Below the pieces are notes generated by a model, which was not told where the DNA came from, made no database searches, and worked only from the letters and a program-made list of their open reading frames with translations. From Bacillus sp. OK048 (GTDB taxonomy: Bacteria > Bacillota > Bacilli > Bacillales > Cytobacillaceae), in the NCBI RefSeq assembly GCF_900103525.1, contig NZ_FNHN01000005.1, forward strand, positions 1 to 64,000: 64,000 bases of DNA, in the 5' to 3' direction. Shown here piece after piece: positions 1 through 5,743 of the stretch (position 1 is its first letter; each line of letters starts with the position of its first letter). Both the position numbers and the translations under genes were made by a program.

Positions 1-39
1 GTGAATATGAAACGAATTATCACGTTAATGGGTAAGTAA
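1..39 (+). CDS. 3' end of a gene entering from the left (partial)
   Basis: Frame 1 is open from the window edge to a TAA, directly followed by TAG, and would encode a basic tail ending in Leu-Met-Gly-Lys. A rho-independent terminator follows about 40 bases later, which fits the end of a rightward transcript. Only twelve codons are visible, so neither the frame nor a function can be confirmed. Confidence 0.35.
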   Translation: MNMKRIITLMGK

Positions 40-75
40 TAGCCCATTATTTTACCTTTAAAAATCCAAAACACG

Positions 76-120
76 AAAAAAGATTAGGGAATGTTCAAAA
101 ACATCCCTAATCTTTTTAAT
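76..120. terminator. bidirectional rho-independent terminator
   Basis: An AAAAAGATTAGGGA arm and a TCCCTAATCTTTTT arm form a long stem with one bulged base and a short A-rich loop. T-tracts lie on both strands, so it can end the rightward gene at the left edge and the leftward ZIP gene. A second weaker hairpin (CCAGC-ATT-GCTGG plus T7) lies at 164-183. Confidence 0.85.
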
Positions 121-196
121 TTTTATTGCGGTAAATTTAGATTGCCTATATTTTCAGCAGTCTCCAGCATTGCTGGCTTTTTTTATTTGCTATAGG

Positions 197-1012
197 TTAG
201 ATGAATAGTAGAAGGCTGAGTGCCATTACCGCCATACCAGCAATAAGTCCATAGATGGATAGGTGGGTTTCATCATATCTTTTTGCTGCAGGCAATAATT
301 CATCAAGGGATATAAACACCATAATCCCTGCAACTGCCGCAAAGATAACTCCGAACATAATATCATTCAAAAAAGGCATTAGGAAAAGATAGGCGACAAG
401 GGCACCAACCGGTTCAGCTAAGCCTGATAAGAATGATAGTTTAAAAGCCTTTTTCTTATCGCCGGTTGCAAAATAGACGGGTACGGAAACGGCAATACCT
501 TCTGGGATGTTATGAATGGCAACCGCAACAGCGATGGCAATCCCTAGTGCAGGGTCTTGTAATGCAGAAGTAAAGGTTGCAATTCCCTCTGGAAAGTTAT
601 GGATACCAATAGCTAGTGCCGTAAATGTCCCCATTTTTAAAAGGTCGGGCTTTTTCCCATCGATCGTAGTTGGCTGCTGTTTCATATCCTCAACTGTTTT
701 CAATTCATGCGGGTTTGATTGCTTCGGGATAAATTTGTCGATCGCAGCAATTAGGAGCATACCACCGAAAAAACCACCAACCGTTAACCAATTTCCAGGA
801 ACCACACCCATGGCATCCACAAGCGCTACCTTTGCTTTTACAAAAATCTCGACCATCGAAACATATATCATTACTCCAGCTGAAAAACCGAGGGTAACAG
901 ATAAAAATTTTGTATTCGTATGTGATGTGAAAAATGCGAGCAGACTTCCTATGCCCGTCGCAAGGCCAGCAAATAAAGTCAGACCAAATGCTAGTAGCAG
1001 ATTCTCCGTCAT
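197..1012 (-). CDS. zupT: ZIP-family divalent metal transporter, ZupT-like
   Basis: A 271-residue integral membrane protein of the ZIP family, expected to import zinc and possibly other divalent metals across the cytoplasmic membrane. It has about eight hydrophobic segments. The two family signatures are clear: HNFPEGIA in the fourth helix and HNIPEGIA in the fifth, whose His and Glu residues form the metal site. The loop between TM3 and TM4 is polar and Lys/Asp-rich, as in bacterial ZupT proteins. An upstream in-frame start at 1036 exists, but AAAGGGAGAAG lies just ahead of the ATG at 1012, so that start is preferred. The gene is monocistronic, ending at the terminator at 76-120. Family assignment is firm; metal preference is inferred. 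Confidence 0.9.
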   Translation of the reverse strand: MTENLLLAFGLTLFAGLATGIGSLLAFFTSHTNTKFLSVTLGFSAGVMIYVSMVEIFVKAKVALVDAMGVVPGNWLTVGGFFGGMLLIAAIDKFIPKQSNPHELKTVEDMKQQPTTIDGKKPDLLKMGTFTALAIGIHNFPEGIATFTSALQDPALGIAIAVAVAIHNIPEGIAVSVPVYFATGDKKKAFKLSFLSGLAEPVGALVAYLFLMPFLNDIMFGVIFAAVAGIMVFISLDELLPAAKRYDETHLSIYGLIAGMAVMALSLLLFI

Positions 1013-1144
1013 GTTCTCTTCTCCCTTTGTTAACATAGTTGAAAGTTTAGAATAGTATTATATATGTGTGAACACAGAAATGTTTCCTTTGAGAAACATT
1101 TTACACCTACTGAAACAAAAAAACAGTAAAAATATTTGGTAAGT

Positions 1145-1193
1145 AAGAAAAAGCGTGAACACTCTTGAATGTTATTCAAGGACGTTCACGCTT
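1145..1193 (-). terminator. terminator of the Gly/His-repeat gene
   Basis: AAGCGTGAAC pairs with GTTCACGCTT, with an inner CTTGAA/TTCAAG stem. On the minus strand it is followed by TTTTTC, so it terminates leftward transcription from the Gly/His-repeat gene. Confidence 0.8.
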
Positions 1194-1290
1194 AACCGAT
1201 TTATTTAAGGCTGTTTTCTGCTAAAACACAGCACAATCATTAATTTTTGTTATAAAAAGCAACAAAGTCTAAGAAACGAGCCTAATATAA

Positions 1291-1761
1291 TTAGTACCTA
1301 GGGCCGAAGCCGCCACCATACCCGCCTCCGTAACCACCCATTCCAGGACCATATCCTGGTCCGGCCATGCCGTATCCAGGTCCATATCCGGAATAACCAC
1401 TAGGGTATCCATAACCATAACCATGCCCATACCCGCCATACCCAGGATTGTAGCCGCCAAGACTTGAGCCTAAATAGCCTAATCCGAGACCAAGCAGCCC
1501 TGCTCCAACATTTCCTAAATTAAAGCCACTGTGTTGCCCACCTCCGGGATGCCCACCACCATGATGTCCACCACCATGATGCCCGCCGCCGTGTTGCCCG
1601 CCGCCGTGTTGCCCGCCGCCATGATGCCCACCGCCATGATGCCCACCGCCATGATGTCCACCGCCGTGTTGCCCACCGCCGTGTTGCCCACCACCGTGTT
1701 GTCCACCACCATACTGTCCACCAAATCTAAAATCACCGGGCATTCCAAATGGTTGATACAT
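1291..1761 (-). CDS. Gly/His-repeat low-complexity protein, possible spore-coat or metal-binding protein
   Basis: A 156-residue, cysteine-free protein. A short N-terminal segment (1-15) is followed by twelve pentapeptides of the XHGGG type (16-75), a short hydrophobic LGNVGAGLLGLGLGYLG segment (about 80-97), and a Gly/Tyr-rich tail with GYGxGY motifs. There is no signal peptide or enzymatic domain. Low-complexity Gly/Tyr/His proteins of this kind are common in Bacillus spore coats, and the His-Gly repeat could bind zinc, nickel or copper; both functions are inference. The start is the ATG at 1761 with GAGGAG about eleven bases upstream. On the coding strand CATAGGATA (plus 1809-1817) fits the -10 of sporulation sigma-K (CATANNNTA), but no matching -35 was seen. 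The metal transporter next door may be coincidental. Confidence 0.7.
   Translation of the reverse strand: MYQPFGMPGDFRFGGQYGGGQHGGGQHGGGQHGGGHHGGGHHGGGHHGGGQHGGGQHGGGHHGGGHHGGGHPGGGQHSGFNLGNVGAGLLGLGLGYLGSSLGGYNPGYGGYGHGYGYGYPSGYSGYGPGYGMAGPGYGPGMGGYGGGYGGGFGPRY
1537..1716 (-). repeat. 15-bp tandem repeat encoding XHGGG pentapeptides
   Basis: Twelve in-frame 15-bp units. The order is QYGGG, three QHGGG, three HHGGG, two QHGGG, two HHGGG, then HPGGG. The block pattern suggests growth by slippage or unequal crossover of larger units. Confidence 0.9.
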
Positions 1762-1882
1762 TTGGCATCTCGCTCCTCTATCTATAAATTTTTATCATAT
1801 TACCCTCATATCCTATGTACATCTGGGTATTCCTCTTGGACTAAAGCCCAGCTTACTAAATCAGATTACTTTTGGCGGACTA

Positions 1883-1927
1883 CTGTCCACCTGGGGTGGA
1901 AAGTGTCCACGAGCGGTGCCTGTCACC
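1883..1927 (+). repeat. dispersed palindromic repeat, copy A
   Basis: A 45-bp element in the 364-bp gap between the Gly/His-repeat gene and xpaC. It contains TGTCCACC-TGG-GGTGGA and GTGTCCAC, then GGTGCCTGTCACC. A near-identical copy lies inverted at 5646-5690. A further AATTGTCACC follows at 1930. Apart from this element and the sigma-W promoter, I see nothing else in the gap. Confidence 0.85.
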
Positions 1928-2063
1928 ATTAATTGTCACCATCAAAAATACGTCTTAAGTCTTAGTTTTCTTTACTCTTGTGGTCTATGGAAAGCAGGAG
2001 TTTTATGGTGTATTGTTGAAGTAATGAGAGATGTTAACTATGAACTTAAGAATAGTGTCTTGG

Positions 2064-2090
2064 TGAAACATTTCCATTGTTCATTCGTAT
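2064..2090 (+). promoter_or_regulatory. sigma-W (ECF) promoter of xpaC-yaaN
   Basis: TGAAAC at 2064-2069, a 16-base spacer and CGTAT at 2086-2090 match the Bacillus sigma-W consensus exactly. As I recall, xpaC-yaaN belongs to the sigma-W envelope-stress regulon in B. subtilis, which agrees. Confidence 0.85.
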
Positions 2091-2125
2091 GAATATAAAG
2101 GATTTTTAGTCAGGAGTCGATTAGG

Positions 2126-2782
2126 ATGAACCGATTTTTATCGTTTCTTGTTCAAAGTTTTGTGACTGTTCCATCCGCAACAGTGGCCTTGTTCGTAAGC
2201 TATTTTGGTTTCCATCAAACGCTTTGGCTTTCGTCCGCTATTGCTTTAGGTGGCGGGGTCATCGTCTACAATATTACCGCCGCCATTATGACTTCTCGTT
2301 TTTTGAAGAAACATCAGCTTACGAGAAAAGAATACAGATATATAAAGAAGAATTTAAATGAGTCCAAGCAAAAAATTAAACGTTTAAACAAATCGTTATT
2401 TACGGTTCGTGATCTTCCGACATTGAAGCAGAGACTGGACGTGCTCCGTATTACAAGGAAAATTCAAAACATGACACAAACTGAACCAAGGCGCTTTTAT
2501 AAAGCAGAAAAGTTTTATTTTTCTCATTTAGATTCAGTAGTAGAGTTAACAGATAAATACCGATTTTTATCGCAACAACCTAAAAAAAGTCACGAGATTG
2601 ATGTTTCATTATATGAGACCCGTCAAACGTTAACAGACCTAACAAAGGCATTAGAAGAGGATCTCTATGATGTCATTTCTGACGATGTCGATTCCTTGAA
2701 CTTTGAAATTGATGTGGCGAAACATTCCATTAAAAAACTAAATGATACTAAATATATAGACGAACGCAGGAGGCCAAAATGA
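2126..2782 (+). CDS. xpaC: XpaC-family membrane protein
   Basis: A 218-residue protein of the XpaC family, named for hydrolysis of 5-bromo-4-chloroindolyl phosphate; its real role is unclear. The N-terminus has two hydrophobic segments (about 5-28 and 33-55), followed by a long basic helical and coiled-coil cytoplasmic region with ITRKIQ and [14 protein letters not shown] motifs. It overlaps the following yaaN-like gene by four bases (ATGA), so the pair is translationally coupled. The order xpaC-yaaN is the same as in B. subtilis, and the sigma-W promoter lies 36 bases upstream, which indicates induction by cell-envelope stress. The ATG at 2126 follows CAGGAG at a slightly long spacing. Confidence 0.88.
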   Translation: MNRFLSFLVQSFVTVPSATVALFVSYFGFHQTLWLSSAIALGGGVIVYNITAAIMTSRFLKKHQLTRKEYRYIKKNLNESKQKIKRLNKSLFTVRDLPTLKQRLDVLRITRKIQNMTQTEPRRFYKAEKFYFSHLDSVVELTDKYRFLSQQPKKSHEIDVSLYETRQTLTDLTKALEEDLYDVISDDVDSLNFEIDVAKHSIKKLNDTKYIDERRRPK

Positions 2783-3960
2783 GCGAAAACAACTTACCAC
2801 AGTTGAATAAATCGGGGAATTTATTAGACGATATTCTAGCCAACCCTTTTGGTGATAACGCGGTTGCTCAACAAGCACAGCCATCACCACAGCTTCAAGA
2901 AGCAAAACCGACTAAGCTGATTGATGTCATTCCAGAAGAAAACCGGGCAAAGGCATATCAGCTTGCAGAACAAATTGATCCGAGGAACCACCAAGCGATG
3001 ATTACGTACGGTACCCAAGCACAAGGGAAGCTTTTGAGCTTTTCTCATACCATGCTCGAGCATGTTCAGAAAAATGATATTGGTGAGGTTGGAGAAATAA
3101 TCAGTGATTTAATGAAGAGACTTGATGAGGTTAATCCTGAAGAGTTAAAGGATGGGAAGCCATCCTTTTTCGGACGTATTTTTGGAAAAATCTCTAACTC
3201 ACTGCAAGAAGTACTATCAAAGTATCAAAAGACCGGTGCACAGATTGACCGTATCAGTGTGAAACTCGATCGCAGCAAGAACGTGCTTTTATCCGACATT
3301 AAATTATTGGAACAACTTTATGAAACAAATAAAGAATACTTCCATGCATTAAATGTTTATATCGCAGCGGGCGAAATTAAGCTGGAAGAGCTTCATCAAA
3401 AAACGATACCAGAAATGAAAAGGGCAGCAGAGACAACAAATGATCAAATGAAATTCCAAGAAGTAAACGATATGATCCAGTTTGCCGATCGCCTGGATAA
3501 ACGTCTATATGATTTGAAATTGAGTCGTGAAATTACCATTCAAAGTGCACCACAAATCCGATTGATTCAAAATACGAACCAAGCACTTGTGGAAAAAATA
3601 CAATCGTCGATCATGACAGCTATTCCACTTTGGAAAAATCAAGTTGCAATTGCCTTAACCTTAATTCGTCAGCGCCATGCGGTAGAAGCGCAGAAAAAAG
3701 TTTCGCAGACTACAAATGAGCTGTTATTGAAAAATGCTGAAATGCTAAAAACGAATACGATTGAGACGGCAAAAGAAAATGAACGTGGTCTTGTTGACAT
3801 TGAGACACTCAAGAAAACACAGGAAAATTTAATCACGACTCTTGAAGAAACAATGCGGATTCAAGAAGAAGGGCGCCACAAACGCCGCATAGCGGAACAA
3901 GAACTAGCAAATATGGAAAATGATTTGCGAATAAAACTATTAGAAATAAAGGGAAAATAG
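2779..3960 (+). CDS. yaaN: TelA-family toxic-anion-resistance protein (YaaN)
   Basis: A 393-residue soluble protein of the TelA/KlaA family, members of which have been linked to tellurite and toxic-anion resistance and to envelope stress. It is almost entirely helical: a disordered Pro/Gln-rich start (about 30-50), then long amphipathic helices from about 90 to 390, including a charged C-terminal coiled coil. The length matches YaaN. It is co-transcribed with xpaC through an ATGA overlap and ends at a terminator immediately after the stop codon. It probably works with the membrane protein XpaC, an inference from the conserved pairing. Confidence 0.9.
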   Translation: MSENNLPQLNKSGNLLDDILANPFGDNAVAQQAQPSPQLQEAKPTKLIDVIPEENRAKAYQLAEQIDPRNHQAMITYGTQAQGKLLSFSHTMLEHVQKNDIGEVGEIISDLMKRLDEVNPEELKDGKPSFFGRIFGKISNSLQEVLSKYQKTGAQIDRISVKLDRSKNVLLSDIKLLEQLYETNKEYFHALNVYIAAGEIKLEELHQKTIPEMKRAAETTNDQMKFQEVNDMIQFADRLDKRLYDLKLSREITIQSAPQIRLIQNTNQALVEKIQSSIMTAIPLWKNQVAIALTLIRQRHAVEAQKKVSQTTNELLLKNAEMLKTNTIETAKENERGLVDIETLKKTQENLITTLEETMRIQEEGRHKRRIAEQELANMENDLRIKLLEIKGK

Positions 3961-4001
3961 AAAAGAGTCAAGTTCCATTGCCAACGGAACTTGACTCTTT
4001 T
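3961..4001. terminator. bidirectional terminator between convergent genes
   Basis: AAAAGAGTCAAGTTCC pairs perfectly with GGAACTTGACTCTTTT across an eight-base loop, followed by a T-tract. It serves yaaN and the convergent VanY-like gene, with A/T tracts on both sides. Confidence 0.92.
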
Positions 4002-4892
4002 TTAGTTATTAACCGGCACTGCATTATAGTATTCTTCTAGAGTAATACCATTACTCATGATTTCAAGCGCAATCTCTTTCCCTACATAACGAAGGTGCCA
4101 AGGCTCGTATTGATAACCGGTTATGATTTCTTTACCGCGTGGATATCGAATGATAAACCCATATTCAGCTGCATGAGTTTCAAGCCAAATCGCTTCTGGT
4201 GTACCTCCAAAGCAGTCTTCAGCAGCACACTTTCCATTTCCACCGGTAACATCAATAGAAAGACCTGTTTCATGCTCACTCGTACCAGGCAATGCACTAT
4301 ATGTTCTTGCCTTTTCATAACCATCTTTGTTGACATAATAGTTAAATAATGTTGTTTGGGTTGCATGTGACCGATAAGCAGACACACCTAAAAGAGAAAT
4401 CTCTTGTTCTTTGGCACCTGCAAACAATTGATTAATTGCTGTTGCGGCTTCTGCACGCATTTTACGCTTTTCATTTGTAGCATGTGAAACAAATGGAATA
4501 TCGGCAAAAACAAGATCTTGTGGATTATAACTTTCCGGCAATTTATTTTGTTTATTAACCAGTACAGGAATACTTTCTGGATTGGTAATAACATGGATAC
4601 TATCATCATTATTTTTTGCTGGAGGTGCCTCTGGTGAATGGTTTGCTGGAGGTGTTTCCGCATTTTGTTGTACAGGTTTCGAGTTGTTTATAGGTTTATT
4701 CACATCAGCTGGTTCTCGCTTTTGGACAGATAGATTGGGTTCACTTGAATTATTATTTGTATCTGATAGTTCCCCAGAAGCACCCAGAGAAGGTTCCGTA
4801 TTGGTTTTGGCAAACAATATTTTTTCGGAGCAACCTGAAAGTAGTAGAGCCATCACGGTTATACCACCGATTAGAAAAAGACTTTTTTTCAC
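4002..4892 (-). CDS. D-alanyl-D-alanine carboxypeptidase lipoprotein, VanY-type (M15B)
   Basis: A 296-residue exported zinc peptidase expected to trim the terminal D-Ala from peptidoglycan stem peptides. Starting at the GTG at 4892 (AAGGGTG seven bases upstream), it opens with a Lys-rich n-region, a hydrophobic core and an LLSGC lipobox, so it is a lipoprotein. A Ser/Asn/Pro/Glu-rich linker (about 30-105) spans the wall. The catalytic domain follows, with SEHETGLSIDV providing the His and Asp zinc ligands and EPWHLRYVG the catalytic Glu and third ligand. Two cysteines (GKCAAEDCFGG) may form a loop disulfide. A longer reading frame begins at 4970 but lacks a ribosome binding site. It appears to be a single-gene unit. 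Confidence 0.9.
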   Translation of the reverse strand: MKKSLFLIGGITVMALLLSGCSEKILFAKTNTEPSLGASGELSDTNNNSSEPNLSVQKREPADVNKPINNSKPVQQNAETPPANHSPEAPPAKNNDDSIHVITNPESIPVLVNKQNKLPESYNPQDLVFADIPFVSHATNEKRKMRAEAATAINQLFAGAKEQEISLLGVSAYRSHATQTTLFNYYVNKDGYEKARTYSALPGTSEHETGLSIDVTGGNGKCAAEDCFGGTPEAIWLETHAAEYGFIIRYPRGKEIITGYQYEPWHLRYVGKEIALEIMSNGITLEEYYNAVPVNN

Positions 4893-5124
4893 AACATAAC
4901 ACCCTTGCTTTTTAAAATAGTATAAAGGATAAACTTTTGAAAAATGAGTTCTACTAAAAGTAAAAGTCAATATAATACATTATGTAACATCATTCGAGAT
5001 TCAACAACGTATTTTTTTAGAAATAGGCAAGCCAGTCTACTTAAAAACAAGGGGAGGTTAACAAAATTAGGACCTAAGACTCTTTATTATCAGAAAGTTG
5101 TATCATATAGTTAATTTAACTCAT

Positions 5125-5222
5125 AAATCGTACGAAACGGCAAAGCTATTGAAAAATGGTGACGCAAAACTAAAGGGGCTAATGTTTTTTTAACGATGCC
5201 AGCCAGTTACCGAACACGATCC
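5125..5222 (+). promoter_or_regulatory. c-di-GMP-I (GEMM) riboswitch
   Basis: The conserved GEMM-I elements occur in order: ACGGCAAAG, a CTATT-GAAA-AATGG hairpin with a GNRA tetraloop, GTGACGCAAAACTAAAGGGGCTAA, a T-rich variable loop, GATGCCAGCC, and AGTTACCGA. ATCGT (5127-5131) and ACGAT (5216-5220) form the closing P1 helix. Downstream, CCTC (5221-5224) can pair with the GAGGGGG ribosome binding site (5246-5252) across a GATTTA-TG-TAAATC stem (5228-5241), which suggests control of translation. The aptamer class is confident; the switching mechanism is inference. Confidence 0.9.
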
Positions 5223-5261
5223 TCGGCGATTTATGTAAATCATTTGAGGGGGTTTTCTGTG

Positions 5262-5429
5262 ATGTTAAAAAGTGTGTTATTAAAAGGAAAATATTATTAT
5301 CATCTATTTCAGTATCGTCATATCGAAATGATGCAGCATGATTGTTTATGTGAGGAACTTAAATGTGAATTAAAGGTAAAATCTTTATATCATAACAGTA
5401 AAGCAATTGAGCTTGGTGCAAGAATATAA
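5262..5429 (+). CDS. 55-residue protein under c-di-GMP riboswitch control, unrecognised
   Basis: A small basic protein that begins MLKSVLLKGKYYYHLFQYRH, contains a CLCEELKCELKVK segment with three cysteines, and ends LGARI. I do not recognise a family, signal peptide or membrane segment. The ATG at 5262 follows GAGGGGG at nine bases. A longer frame opens at 5196, but that start lies inside the riboswitch aptamer and is rejected. A terminator begins directly after the stop, so the unit is riboswitch, one small gene, terminator. That arrangement, rather than the protein sequence, is the evidence that it is real and is switched by c-di-GMP. Confidence 0.7.
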   Translation: MLKSVLLKGKYYYHLFQYRHIEMMQHDCLCEELKCELKVKSLYHNSKAIELGARI

Positions 5430-5432
5430 ACG

Positions 5433-5462
5433 AAAAGCTTTGGGTAATCCCAGGCTTTTTTT
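5433..5462 (+). terminator. terminator of the riboswitch-controlled gene
   Basis: AAGCTTTGGG and CCCAGGCTT form a stem with one bulge and a TAAT loop, followed by seven T residues. Confidence 0.75.
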
Positions 5463-5481
5463 AGTTGCAAAATTTATCATT

Positions 5482-5615
5482 TGTGGATAACATTGTGTAA
5501 AATGTGAATAACTGAATAACTATTGTGCATAACTATATCCTAATTGGGGATAAGTTTTTCTTTTGTTGTGGAAAACTGGTGCGCAATAAAGAATGTGCTG
5601 GATTCTTGTGGATAA
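5482..5615 (-). promoter_or_regulatory. DnaA-box cluster
   Basis: Four exact TTATNCACA boxes, all in the same orientation on the minus strand, at 5482-5490 (TTATCCACA), 5503-5511 (TTATTCACA), 5524-5532 (TTATGCACA) and 5607-5615 (TTATCCACA). One-mismatch sites lie at 5544-5552 and 5567-5575. This fills most of the 314-bp gap between the riboswitch gene and the GAP1-like gene. Bacillus chromosomes carry a few intergenic DnaA-box clusters outside oriC that restrain replication initiation; this looks like one. No dnaA or dnaN gene is present, so oriC itself is unlikely. Confidence 0.7.
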
Positions 5616-5645
5616 GTAATGCGCAAAAAAGCACCTGCCCAACTG

Positions 5646-5690
5646 GGTGCCTGTCACCGCTCGTGGACACTGTCCACCCCAGGTGGACAC
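5646..5690 (-). repeat. dispersed palindromic repeat, copy B (inverted)
   Basis: This is the reverse-strand partner of 1883-1927. Read on the minus strand it begins GTGTCCACC-TGG-GGTGGACA and continues into GTGTCCACGAGCGGTG, matching copy A with one internal difference. The terminal 13 bp (GGTGCCTGTCACC on the plus strand) are flipped relative to the rest of the element when the two copies are aligned. It sits next to the terminator of the GAP1-like gene. Confidence 0.85.
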
Positions 5691-5700
5691 TCCTAATGAA

Positions 5701-5738
5701 AAAAGGTTTCAAACGAATTAATCGTTTGAAACCTTTTT
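5701..5738. terminator. terminator of the tubulin/GTPase operon
   Basis: AAAAGGTTTCAAACGA pairs with TCGTTTGAAACCTTTT across a short AT loop, with T-tracts on both strands. It lies six bases beyond the stop of the last leftward gene of the operon. Confidence 0.9.
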
Positions 5739-5743
5739 CTTTT

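Noticed and set aside
516..1055. 179-codon open frame on the plus strand opposite the ZIP gene
   Set aside because: Antisense shadow of a clear transporter; no ribosome site and no family resemblance.
1269..1932. Several Met/Thr/Val-rich frames over the Gly/His repeat
   Set aside because: Low-complexity frames produced by the 15-bp repeat read in other registers; no initiation signals.
5196..5261. Longer start for the 55-residue protein
   Set aside because: The ATG is part of the riboswitch aptamer (GATGCCAGCC) and has no SD; the ATG at 5262 has GAGGGGG.
5482..5615. Chromosomal origin oriC
   Set aside because: No dnaA/dnaN, rpmH or gyrase genes adjoin it and no clear AT-rich unwinding element was identified; a DnaA-box cluster is the safer call.
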